From Romboutsia_C sp015668195 (GTDB lineage Bacteria > Bacillota > Clostridia > Peptostreptococcales > Peptostreptococcaceae): a stretch of 64,000 nt of DNA. Shown in pieces: positions 1 through 9,300 of this stretch. The stretch spans positions 1-64,000 of the forward strand of contig NZ_JADPFC010000004.1 of the NCBI RefSeq assembly GCF_015668195.1, in the 5' to 3' direction. Positions within the stretch are counted from its first letter, which is position 1. Every line of letters starts with the position of its first letter. Position numbers and translations under genes: made by a program. The notes under the pieces are model-generated. The model made no database searches, had not been told where the DNA came from, and worked only from the letters and a program-made list of their open reading frames with translations.

Positions 1-61
1 CTGTTCCACCTGTCACTACAACTACTTTATCTTTTAAATCAACATTAAATGGTAATTTCAT
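1..61 (-). CDS. Short-chain dehydrogenase/reductase, N-terminal fragment (cut by window edge)
   Basis: Only the first 20 codons lie in the window. The start codon is at 61, behind a strong GGGGAGG ribosome-binding site. The peptide begins MKLPFNVDLKDKVVVVTGGT, a beta strand followed by the TGG(T/A) start of a Rossmann dinucleotide-binding loop. That is typical of SDR-family NAD(P)-dependent oxidoreductases. The substrate cannot be told from this fragment. It is a different gene from the SDR at 1500-2408. Confidence 0.7.
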   Translation of the reverse strand, partial: MKLPFNVDLKDKVVVVTGGT

Positions 62-366
62 GTTATTGCCTCCCCTTCAATCTTCTATACTTGTATACTA
101 GCATATTATTTTACCTAATTCAATACCTTTTCCTATTTTTTTACAATAAATTACAAATGAAAAGTACATGTAAATTACAAACGTATATTTTATATACTTT
201 TATTTGAAAAATGCCTTTAGTTTTTCATTTACTAATATAGAATAAAATTTGAGAATATAACTATTTCCTTCTTATGCTTAACTTAATTGAAAAAGTCTTT
301 AATTAATTGTTAACATATCTAAATTTTAAAAGATAATAATTTTTATAATTTTATATATTAAAAATA

Positions 367-396
367 AAACCGTATCACTTACTTGTGGTATGGTTC
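367..396 (+). repeat. Dispersed hairpin repeat, copy 1
   Basis: AACCGTATCAC, a TTACTT loop, then GTGGTATGGTT: an 11-bp stem with G-T pairs. It matches the perfect copy at 41047-41080 across stem and loop. Similarity continues for about 20 bases (TATTTATCCTAATTA), as in the copy at 49561. Confidence 0.7.
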
Positions 397-495
397 TTCG
401 ATATTTATCCTAATTATCTAAAGTAAAAAATTGCTTGCTCAAAATATCTCGCTATCTTTGCAATAAATTCTACAGTTATACCATGAAATAAAAAT

Positions 496-550
496 ACACA
501 TATAAGCATTTATATCGTAATCTAAATTACGTAGAAAGCTTTATATGTGT
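496..550. repeat. Two-tier hairpin element, unit A
   Basis: The outer arms ACACATATAAGC and GCTTTATATGTGT pair with one bulge. Inside them CGTAAT-CTAA-ATTACG forms a second perfect stem. The next element at 587-644 shares the core motifs TATAAGCATTT and CGTAATC..TTACG. The unit is either a structured RNA or a palindromic DNA repeat; its function is unknown. Confidence 0.6.
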
Positions 551-586
551 CAGTTATTTCAGTATTTTATTTTTTGCAATAAAAAA

Positions 587-644
587 GACACCTATAAGCA
601 TTTTGTACCGTAATCAGATTTACGTGCAATGCACTACATGTGTC
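587..644. repeat. Two-tier hairpin element, unit B
   Basis: Outer arms GACAC and GTGTC with further pairing, and inner stem CGTAA/TTACG. It has the same layout and shared motifs as unit A 36 bp away. The bases differ but the fold is kept, which suggests the structure matters or that both derive from one mobile repeat. Confidence 0.6.
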
Positions 645-883
645 GTTTCTTTTAGTTTAATATTTAATTACTTTTTTAGTGTATTATATTTTTTATAAAA
701 AGTCAATTTAAACATTTCTATGAGTTTTATTCAAATTTTCTCAATATTCCTGATACTACTATATTCTTATTTGTACTTATTTTTAAAAAGTTTTACTTAA
801 GAAGTATTTACCATGTAAAAATTTTATTTAATTTGGAATATTAATAATGTAGAAAATTTTATTTACTTAGGAGGAAATGTATT

Positions 884-1441
884 ATGCAATTAACACCAGC
901 AGAATTACATAATTTACACGAACTAATTTTAAGTTGTGTAAATAGTATAACAAATATGGCACTATATAAAAACCAAATTACAGATCCAGAACTAAAAGCT
1001 ATGGTTGAAGCTCAATTTCCAGTTCATATACAAGACTATAACCTTAAGGTAAGATTTGTTAAAGAAGCTAGTGCACCTAATGAAAAATTAAATGTACCTC
1101 AGTTAAAAATAAACTTACAGGACTTTACTACATCTCCTGTACAACCAATTCCAGTTACACCTAGAACAGATATCCAACAATTAAATGATAGAGAAATAGC
1201 TACAGGATATCTTTTAACTTTAAAAAGAGCTGGTAGAGAATATGCTTGGAGTTCAATGGAAGCAACTAATCCAGTATTAAGAGAGTTCCTAAAAGATGCA
1301 TTTACAATGGCTTGTAACCATGCTTATGAAGTATCTCAATGGTTAATTAAAAAAGGATTCTATCCTTTATGCTCTGCACCACAGACAGAAATAGATAAAG
1401 TAGGATCTCTTTATAACGAAGTACAACAATTAAATTCATAA
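884..1441 (+). CDS. CotF-family spore coat protein
   Basis: A 185-residue soluble protein behind an AGGAGG ribosome-binding site. It shows the CotF-family pattern of two similar helical halves: an N-terminal half beginning LTPAELHNLHELILSC, a proline-rich linker around residues 82-95, and a C-terminal half with DREIATGYLLTLKRAGREYAW and a terminal helix. CotF-like proteins are ferritin-like helical proteins of the Firmicutes spore coat. The family call is confident, but the exact coat layer is not known. The gene stands alone and ends in a strong terminator shared with the convergent SDR gene. Confidence 0.85.
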   Translation: MQLTPAELHNLHELILSCVNSITNMALYKNQITDPELKAMVEAQFPVHIQDYNLKVRFVKEASAPNEKLNVPQLKINLQDFTTSPVQPIPVTPRTDIQQLNDREIATGYLLTLKRAGREYAWSSMEATNPVLREFLKDAFTMACNHAYEVSQWLIKKGFYPLCSAPQTEIDKVGSLYNEVQQLNS

Positions 1442-1446
1442 TATAT

Positions 1447-1485
1447 AAAAAACACTCATATTTATTAAATATGAGTGTTTTTTAT
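1447..1485. terminator. Bidirectional intrinsic terminator
   Basis: A perfect 12-bp stem (AACACTCATATT / AATATGAGTGTT) with a 5-nt loop, flanked by A and T tracts on both sides. It lies between the convergent coat and SDR genes. Confidence 0.9.
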
Positions 1486-1499
1486 ATATTATTTTTAAG

Positions 1500-2408
1500 T
1501 TAAGATCCAACTATAGCTCCACCATTAGGATGTAAAATTTGACCAGACATATAACTAGAATCATCGCTAGCTAAAAATACAAAACTAGTAGCAACCTCAA
1601 ATGGTTGGCCTGCTCTATTCATTGGAACTTTGCTAGTATCACTACCAAAAGTTTCTACTTGTTCAGCTGAAAAGGAAGATGGTATTAAAGGAGTCCAAAT
1701 AGGTCCTGGTGCTACTCCATTTACTCTTATACCTTTACTTATTAATGACTGAGAAAGAGATCTAGTAAATGTTAGCACTGCTCCTTTAGTTGCACTATAA
1801 TCTATAAGGAGTGGCTCTCCTTTATAAGCTGTAATAGAAGTTGTGTTAATTATAGATGCTCCTTTTTTTAAGTGGGGAAGTGCAGCTTTGGTCATATAGA
1901 AAAAGGCATATACATTAGTTTTAAATGTATCGTCTAGCTGCTTAGCTGTAATATCTAGTATACTTTTTTGAATAAACTGTACTCCATGATTATTAACTAA
2001 TATATCAATTTTCCCAAAACACTCTAGAGTCTTTTCAACAACAACCTTTGACATTTCTTCATCTCTTAAATCTCCAGGTATTAATATACATTTTCTTCCT
2101 AATCCTTCTACATAAGCTTTAGTTTCATTTGCATCTTTATGTTCACAAAGATATGAAATAGCAATATCTGCTCCTTCTTTAGCAAATGCATAAGCTACTG
2201 CCCTTCCGATTCCACTATCTCCTCCAGTAATAATTGCTACTTTCCCTTGTAATTTACAACTTCCTCTGTAATATGGATTATCTGATATAGGTCTTGGTTC
2301 CATAAGATATTCTAATCCAGGCTGACACTCCTGATGCTGTGGTGGAAATAATACTTTTACATTTTCACATTTTTCCCTTTTCCCAATACTTTTGTAAACT
2401 GGATACAT
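1500..2408 (-). CDS. SDR-family oxidoreductase, stress-type with N-terminal extension
   Basis: A 302-residue short-chain dehydrogenase. The first 50 residues form an extension containing PPQHQECQPGLEYLMEPRP, characteristic of the glucose-dehydrogenase-like general-stress SDRs of Gram-positive bacteria (YhdF/YhxC type). A Rossmann domain follows with the nucleotide loop TGGDSGIGRAVAYAFAKEGA, the NNHGVQ segment, a catalytic serine in TTSITAYKG and the YSATKGA motif holding Tyr and Lys. The C-terminus SGQILHPNGG is typical. It should catalyse an NAD(P)-dependent alcohol/carbonyl reaction on an unknown substrate. The ribosome-binding site AAGGTGG supports the start. It is monocistronic. Confidence 0.85.
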   Translation of the reverse strand: MYPVYKSIGKREKCENVKVLFPPQHQECQPGLEYLMEPRPISDNPYYRGSCKLQGKVAIITGGDSGIGRAVAYAFAKEGADIAISYLCEHKDANETKAYVEGLGRKCILIPGDLRDEEMSKVVVEKTLECFGKIDILVNNHGVQFIQKSILDITAKQLDDTFKTNVYAFFYMTKAALPHLKKGASIINTTSITAYKGEPLLIDYSATKGAVLTFTRSLSQSLISKGIRVNGVAPGPIWTPLIPSSFSAEQVETFGSDTSKVPMNRAGQPFEVATSFVFLASDDSSYMSGQILHPNGGAIVGS

Positions 2409-2605
2409 ATAGCACCACCTTCATTTATTAATTTATTAATTTATAAATAAAATTTAATTCAATATAAATTATATTAATAGTTATGCTTAGTTATGATGAA
2501 ATATCTTATAAACAAAGGTACTAATTCAATATAAATAAATTTTAATATGTTTTTAACACTGTATTAAAACATAGCTTATTTATAAAAATATTATTTTGCA
2601 AATCA

Positions 2606-4522
2606 TTATTTAAGTCCGAGTTTTTGTCTTTTACTTATTATATGAGCTTCTATAGCCTTTGCAGCTTCAACTGGATCATCTCCTAAAGCCACTTTACCAC
2701 CTGTTAGGTTTTCAACATCTTCTGTAAGAAGTTTTACTAGATTAGGAGCACCAGTAACAAATGGTGTAGGAGATAAATGTGTATATGCTCCATATGCTAC
2801 TGCAAATATACCATCTATAGTAGCCTTTTGTTCCATCCACTCTGGGGCAGTAACTGCTATTGGAAGATCTGGAATGTCAACATCAAGATGATCTGCTAAA
2901 GCAGTAACAAGCATTGATATTCTACCTGTATCAGTACAAGTACCAAAACTTAGCACAGGAGGTATTTTTAGCATATTGCATATTTCCTTTAAACCTTCTC
3001 CTGCATATTTTTCTACAGAATCTAAGTTGCATAATCCTGCTACTTCAAGAGCGTGATTACCACAACCTCCAGCGACTACTAATATATCTCTTTTTATTAA
3101 TTCTTTTGTTATATTAACTGTATTCCAGTCTTGAGGACCATTTCTCAATGTAGAACAGTTTGCAAGTGCAACAACACCTTTTATTTTACCTGATGAAATT
3201 ACATCAACTAATGGATCAAGTTTGTTTCCAAGAGCACCTAAAACAGCTTCTGTTGAAAATCCTGCTATAGCTTTTGTAACATGTTTAGGTACCATAGGTT
3301 CAATTTTACCATGTCTTTTCTTAAAGTTCTCTATTGCTATTTTGATTAAATTATCTGACATCTCATTAGCCTTTTCTGGATAATATGGCATTTTATGTTC
3401 TGTACCAGGTACACCTATTATTGTACTTATACTAACTAATGCTACTTGATATTTTTCAGCATATTGATCTATAGCTGGTGGTGAACAGTTTTCGTCCATA
3501 GCAATAGCATCTACAGTACCTGTTGCAAGTAGTGGTTCTATAGCCAACCAATTACCCATAAGTCCAACAAATACATCGTCAATTTCATATCTTTGTAGCA
3601 ATTCTTGTCCTGTTTCAATAGAGCCAACTACTCTAATACCTTTAGCACCAGCAGCTATAGCTTCATCTTTATATTCTCCTTTTCTAAGTTTTTCTATTGT
3701 AAGTGCTCCTACCCAAGGTTGATGCCCATTAAATACTATATTTACATAATTAGGATCCATTATACCTAAATCAACATTAACTTCATGAGGCATAGGTGTT
3801 CCAAATAATATATCTTGTACCATTTCAAGTCCTATTTGTGCTGTATATATAGTAGATAATCCTAATCTAAGGCCTTTTGTAGCAAGTGAAACATAATCTC
3901 CATCCACGTTTGTTAAACAGCTTGCAATTGAGTTTTCAACTTCATGTTGAACACCAGAAGGATAAATATGAAGTTCTCTCCATATAGGTTTTCTTTTTTG
4001 TGGAGCAAAGGCTTCTGTCATTATACTAGGTTGGTCAGGACCTACTTTCATTTCTTTATCAAGAAAATCAGCTAACTCAATAGCAAGTTTATTAATATCT
4101 TGATTAGAATCTATTCCTACTTTTTCACACATCCATTTTAGTTTAGCTTCATCTTTTATTTTAAATGGAGATTTACCTTCTCCAGTAGCTCTAAGTGTTC
4201 TAAAAGCTTCAAATGCATGATGACCATATGTAGCTGCACCCATTATGTTTCTCATAAGAAAATTTCTCATAGCCATAGCATCTGCGCCAATACCACAAAC
4301 TCCTTTATCAACCCCTGTTTTTTCATTAATTCTACAAGGACCATGTGTACATAATTGGCAACTTAAACCTTGAAGACAAAACTTACATCTAATTTTTTCT
4401 TGTGGTTCCCATCTTGAAAACACGCTTGAAAGGCCGTCAGTTTTTATTCTCTTTAACATTTCCTCAACGGAATCATGATAACTTACACGGCCTTCTAATC
4501 TTTCTCTAATTGTTTCACTCAT
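2606..4522 (-). CDS. CooS-family (anaerobic CO dehydrogenase fold) protein, probably a non-CODH CooS-V-like variant
   Basis: A 638-residue protein with the full CooS layout. Cysteines at 46 and 49 would bind the inter-subunit D cluster, and 55, 58, 63 and 76 the B cluster. The middle and C-terminal Rossmann-like domains keep His267 (NGHQP) and cysteines 346, 456, 487 and 529, matching the C-cluster cubane ligands. The canonical GICCTGNE motif, which gives the Cys ligand of the unique iron, reads GSIETGQE at 300-307, so that Cys is missing. CooS-V of Carboxydothermus also lacks a C-cluster Cys; it carries an Fe/S/O hybrid cluster and does not turn over CO. No CooC, CooF or acetyl-CoA synthase gene is adjacent. 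Annotation as an active CO dehydrogenase would be doubtful; a redox or hydroxylamine-type activity is possible. The AAAGGAG site lies unusually far (14 nt) from the start. Confidence 0.85.
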   Translation of the reverse strand: MSETIRERLEGRVSYHDSVEEMLKRIKTDGLSSVFSRWEPQEKIRCKFCLQGLSCQLCTHGPCRINEKTGVDKGVCGIGADAMAMRNFLMRNIMGAATYGHHAFEAFRTLRATGEGKSPFKIKDEAKLKWMCEKVGIDSNQDINKLAIELADFLDKEMKVGPDQPSIMTEAFAPQKRKPIWRELHIYPSGVQHEVENSIASCLTNVDGDYVSLATKGLRLGLSTIYTAQIGLEMVQDILFGTPMPHEVNVDLGIMDPNYVNIVFNGHQPWVGALTIEKLRKGEYKDEAIAAGAKGIRVVGSIETGQELLQRYEIDDVFVGLMGNWLAIEPLLATGTVDAIAMDENCSPPAIDQYAEKYQVALVSISTIIGVPGTEHKMPYYPEKANEMSDNLIKIAIENFKKRHGKIEPMVPKHVTKAIAGFSTEAVLGALGNKLDPLVDVISSGKIKGVVALANCSTLRNGPQDWNTVNITKELIKRDILVVAGGCGNHALEVAGLCNLDSVEKYAGEGLKEICNMLKIPPVLSFGTCTDTGRISMLVTALADHLDVDIPDLPIAVTAPEWMEQKATIDGIFAVAYGAYTHLSPTPFVTGAPNLVKLLTEDVENLTGGKVALGDDPVEAAKAIEAHIISKRQKLGLK

Positions 4523-4735
4523 ATTTTTGTATTAATCTCCTTTCTATATGTATATATTATTTAGTATTATTTACATATTATTTAATATTATTTACATCTT
4601 TGTATTTTGTTATTGAATATAAACCCTACCACTTTTTTACAAATATACATGCAGTGATTATAATTGCTATGGCAAATACTTTTAAAAGGGAGGTAGTAAA
4701 TGTAACTTAATGATTATATAGGAATAATAAAAAAT

Positions 4736-4764
4736 AAATCACTATATTAAAATATAGTGATTTC
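4736..4764 (-). terminator. Intrinsic terminator of the flavoprotein gene
   Basis: AAATCACTATATT pairs perfectly with AATATAGTGATTT. On the minus strand it is followed by ATTTTTTATT. It lies just past the stop codon at 4783. Confidence 0.85.
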
Positions 4765-4782
4765 AAATATTTTTATAAAATA

Positions 4783-6099
4783 TCATATTCCTTGAGGGTA
4801 ATAAAATAAGTTATATGGATCATATTTTTCTTTTACAATTTTTAACCAAGGCACATTATTTCCAAAGTAACTATATAAGTAATTAGGTATATTAATGTCA
4901 CAATAGTTAAGATATCCAAATCCTGCATACGGAAGTAAAGATTTTCTTAAATTGTTTACCCATATAATTGTATCATTAGCATACATACTATAATCAAGAG
5001 TCCACTGAGCATCAATTTGTACTAATACTTTAGCACCTCTATGAGGATATGCACTAGGTAAATCTTTATTTTCTGCAATCTTTCCTCCCAATAGAAGAAA
5101 TCCAATGTTTATAGATGGCTGTATAGGTGGTGAATTATCTAAATAGTTAAACATTATTTGACAAGGTTCTTTTCCCAATGACTTATATGCTAATAATCCT
5201 GTAATTTTAAATCCTGTTGGTGTAGGCACAAAACCTGGGCGTTTCTGTACAGATTCATTAAAGGTAATATATTTTGTTGTATAATTTATTTTATTTGGAA
5301 CTTTTAATAAACCACTTAAAGCTTTTTCCATTTCTTTTTCTGTACTTCTTACTCCTATTCCATATAGCGAAATAGCATCTTTAGTCATAGTAATCTTAAT
5401 TGTATACCTATTTTCTAAATCTTCTCCTACCTTTTGAAATGCTTGAATTACTTCATGTCTACTATTTTTAGGCCACTTAGCAGTCATTACTGTTACTTTA
5501 TCAATTGGGTGTACTTTAAGGGTAAGCGACACTACTACTCCAAAATTATTACTCCCCGCCCCTCTTAATGCAGCAAATAAATCTTTATTTTCATGTGAGT
5601 TAGCAGTTATTATCCTACCAAAAGCATCTACTATTTGTGCTTCTACTAAATTATCACATGCTAGCCCATATTCTCTTTGTAAATATCCAACTCCTCCTCC
5701 TAATGTAACTCCCGAAATACCAATAGATTCACAACTTCCTCCAACAAATGCAAATCCATATTTATCAAGCTTAGAATAAAGTTGTTTTTGGGTATACCCT
5801 GATCCTATTCTTATATAACCTTTATTAGTATCTATTTCAAAATCAAGTAAATTAGAAACATCTATAACAACAGCATCATCTGCCACAGAAAATGATTCAT
5901 AATTATGACCACCACTTCTACAACGTACATTTAATCCTCGATTTCTTGCCCAATTTACTGCATTAACTACATCTGTTATGTTATTAGGATATACAATTAC
6001 CTTTGGGTAGTAGCTAAAATATAAATTTGCATTTCTACGAACAACATTATAAATTTTATCTGCTTTAGTTATAACAAGTCCTGTTAACCCTTCCATCAT
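4783..6099 (-). CDS. FAD-linked oxidase, berberine-bridge-enzyme type
   Basis: A 438-residue flavoprotein. The N-terminal FAD_binding_4 domain (about 30-200) holds RSGGHNYESFSVADDAVVIDVS, where the His is the usual covalent FAD attachment site. YGLACDNL supplies the Cys that makes the second covalent bond in bicovalent members. The C-terminal berberine-bridge domain ends in VKEKYDPYNLFYYPQGI, the family signature. Such enzymes oxidise alcohols or sugars and commonly pass electrons to oxygen, which is noteworthy in an anaerobe. There is no signal peptide, so it is cytoplasmic. The ribosome-binding site AGGGGG supports the start, and the gene is monocistronic. Confidence 0.85.
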   Translation of the reverse strand: MMEGLTGLVITKADKIYNVVRRNANLYFSYYPKVIVYPNNITDVVNAVNWARNRGLNVRCRSGGHNYESFSVADDAVVIDVSNLLDFEIDTNKGYIRIGSGYTQKQLYSKLDKYGFAFVGGSCESIGISGVTLGGGVGYLQREYGLACDNLVEAQIVDAFGRIITANSHENKDLFAALRGAGSNNFGVVVSLTLKVHPIDKVTVMTAKWPKNSRHEVIQAFQKVGEDLENRYTIKITMTKDAISLYGIGVRSTEKEMEKALSGLLKVPNKINYTTKYITFNESVQKRPGFVPTPTGFKITGLLAYKSLGKEPCQIMFNYLDNSPPIQPSINIGFLLLGGKIAENKDLPSAYPHRGAKVLVQIDAQWTLDYSMYANDTIIWVNNLRKSLLPYAGFGYLNYCDINIPNYLYSYFGNNVPWLKIVKEKYDPYNLFYYPQGI

Positions 6100-6277
6100 A
6101 TTAATTCCCCCTATTTTTAGCTATGTTATAAAGCTACATGTAATTATAATATGTTAATAACTTTAAGACTGTTATTAATATATAGTTCAGGCTACTATAC
6201 TTTTAATACCATACATTAAGTTAAATCCATACATATAAAAATATATTACTAGCAACTTAACATATTTCTGAAAAATT

Positions 6278-6306
6278 AAAGGGAGTCGAAATATCCGACT
6301 CCCTTT
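6278..6306 (-). terminator. Intrinsic terminator of the ABC exporter operon
   Basis: AAAGGGAGTCG pairs with CGACTCCCTTT around a short loop. On the minus strand a T-rich tail follows. It lies directly after the permease stop at 6317. Confidence 0.9.
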
Positions 6307-6316
6307 AATTTAAACT

Positions 6317-9300
6317 TTAGTCTACAGATTTTAGTGCATCAATCATATTTACATTTTTTAATTTTATATACATCATTACCATAACTAATATGGCAAAAAA
6401 CATTGTAATTAAACCAGATATTATATAACTACTAATATCTACAGTTGGTATCATCATCATATTATCCATTTCTGCCGTACTTACTAAAAATACATATAAA
6501 ATTTTACCTAAAAATGATCCTACAAGTATTCCTAATATTGTTAGTATTATGTCTTCTCTAAATATATACATTGCAACTTCATTATCATAAAAACCGAGTA
6601 CCTTTATTGTAGAGATCTCTCTTATACGTTCAGATACATTTATATTTATTAAGTTGTATAGTACAACAAATGCTAAACTTCCTGAAGCAACTATTATTAC
6701 TATCATAACTAACCCTAAATCAGCAGATTCACTTAAGCTTCTTATTTTTGAGGCAAGAGTAATATTTACTACCTTATCATTTTTCATAATAGTACTAGCT
6801 ATTTTATTTTCATCCTCTATATCTGAATTAAACTTTAGTAATTGTGCATTATATCTTGGTTCACTTTTAAATATATTTTTATAATATGATGGTGATAAAT
6901 ATATATAATGACCAGCATAATTTTCTACTATATTATCAACTCTAACTTTATGAGGATTATTCTCTGAATCAGTTACAGTCATATAATCACCAACAGATAC
7001 TCCTAAAAGTTTCGCCAATTTTTCATTTATAATTACTCCATCATCTGATAGTTTATACTTAGCTTTACTTACTCTATCATTTAATAATATATATTTATTT
7101 AACTCATCTATATTTTGTGGTACATACATAGTAGCAGCTTGCTTACTTATACCTGGTTTACTAAAAGTAACTGATTCTTGATAAATATTTAAACTACTTT
7201 CATACCCTTTTAAGTTATTTAAACTTTTATCATATTGTTCATCTTCTTTTTCAGTATTTTTATCCTTAAATACTACTATAGCATCATACTTTAATAATTT
7301 ACCAAATTGAATATCCATAAATGAAGAATTAGACTTTTCAAGAGATATTCCTGCAACAAGCATAGCCATACATCCTGATATACCAAGTATTGTCATTAAC
7401 ATTCTTTGCTTATATCTAAAAAGATTTCTAAATGTAACCTTTTGATTGAAGTTAAGTCTACTCCATAAAGGTGTAATTCTTTCTAACAATATCTTTTTAC
7501 CAAGTTTTGGGGCCTTTGTTCTCATTAAGTTAGAAGGATTTTCTCTTAATTCCTCTTTTAGTACAATTAACGATGCTCCTACTGTACAAAGTATTGAAGC
7601 TACTAAAGACTGAATTATATACGATGGATAATAGTTTATTTTAACCTTTGGTAAAGTGAATGTAGATGAATATGCTTCATTAATTATGTATGGAAGAATA
7701 CTACTTCCAACTACTATACCGATTACACATCCAAAAGTACTAGCTAATGCTGCGTAAACTACAAATTTTCTAGATATTTCTAAATCTTTATATCCTAAAG
7801 CTTTTAGTGTTCCTATTTCTACTCTATTTTCTTCTACCATTCTCGTCATTGTAGTTAAGCATATAAGTGCTGCAACTAAGAAGAAAAATGCAGGAAATAC
7901 TGAAGCTATTTTATCTAAACTGTCAATTGAACCTTTGTAAGTTGAGTAACCAGGATTGTCATTTCTATCAAAAAAATAATACTTACTATTATCTAAATCA
8001 TTTAAGTTTTCTTTTTCTTTATCTATCTCTTTTCGTCCATCTATTAGTTTTTCTCTATTTTCCTTGATTTCTTTTTCTCCATTAAGAAGTTTTCTCTCTG
8101 AATTATCAATCTCTTTTTTAGCTTTATTAAGTTCTAACCGACCTTGTTTTTTACCTTTCTCAAGATCATTTTTCCCTTTTATAAGTTCTTTTTTTCCATT
8201 ATCTAATTGCTTTTGAGCTTTTTCAAGTTTTAACTTTCCTTCATTAAATTTAATAACCTTCTCTTCATAGGTATTTATACCTTGTTGATACTGAGTTATT
8301 CCAGCTACTAAGGTTTCTAGATTAGATTTATTTTCACTTAAACTTTTACTAATATTTTCTATCTCTTTAGAGATATTAAGTGCTAAGGAAGTATTTGTTG
8401 GATTTTCTTCTAAACTATTTATTAAATTACTTAATCTATTTAATCCCAAGCTAGGATTAGATATAATGCTCTTCCAATGCTGAATTTTTTCATTTGAAAT
8501 TTTTTCACCTTCATTAAGGTTATTTGCGCTTTCTCTCATATCTTTTGAAAGTGTATTATATGTTGTAATCAATATATTTAAACCATCTATTTGATCTTTA
8601 TACTTTATTGTACTTTGTGTAGGATCAATTCCTTGATTTAAAAACTCTTGTTTTGCCTTATCAAGTTCAATTTTTGCTACTTTAAGTTGTTTTTCACCTT
8701 CTAAAAATTGCTCTTTTTGCTTATCAAGTTCCTTTTGACCATTATCTAACTTAATTTGCCCTTCAATTAATTTTCTTTCACCATCTTTAATTTCTTGCTG
8801 ATACTTTTTCACAAATTGCTCATATTGCTTTTTACCATCAAGAAACTTTATTTTCCCATTGTCTATTTCCTTTTGAGCATCTTCAAGCTTTCTTTCACCA
8901 TCTTCTATTTCTTTATAAGCTTTGTCAAATTCTTTTTGTGCCTCTAATTTTATTTCTTCAATTCTTTCTATAACTCTATTTGAGTATAAATCTTCAAGAT
9001 ATTTTTTATTTTCTTCCATCTTATCTTTATACTCATCACTATATGCACCAAGTTTTTCTACATTTTTAAATCGTACATATATTTCAGTATACATATCCAT
9101 TGATATGTCTGAGCTATTTAATACTGCAAAATAGTCTATACTTCCTTTTCCAACACTAGTTGTTCCTCTAGACATATTATCTATATACATAGGACTTTGT
9201 ACAAATCCTACAATCTTAAAAGTTTTCTTATTAAAATACTTACTTGATTCCTCATCAGATTTTATGGTATATTTATCACCAATTTTTAGATGTTTATTTT

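Larger units (their letters stand above)
62..883. other. Long intergenic region with structured repeats
   Basis: An 820-bp AT-rich spacer without a convincing gene. It holds one copy of the dispersed CCGTATCAC hairpin repeat (367-396) and two related tandem fold-back elements (496-550 and 587-644). The last 200 bases lead to the coat gene. A sporulation sigma-factor promoter would be expected there, but I could not define one. Confidence 0.6.

Noticed and set aside
2455..2536. Direct repeat AATTCAATATAAAT between SDR and CooS-like genes
   Set aside because: Two 14-bp copies in very AT-rich spacer DNA are within chance expectation and not linked to a structure.
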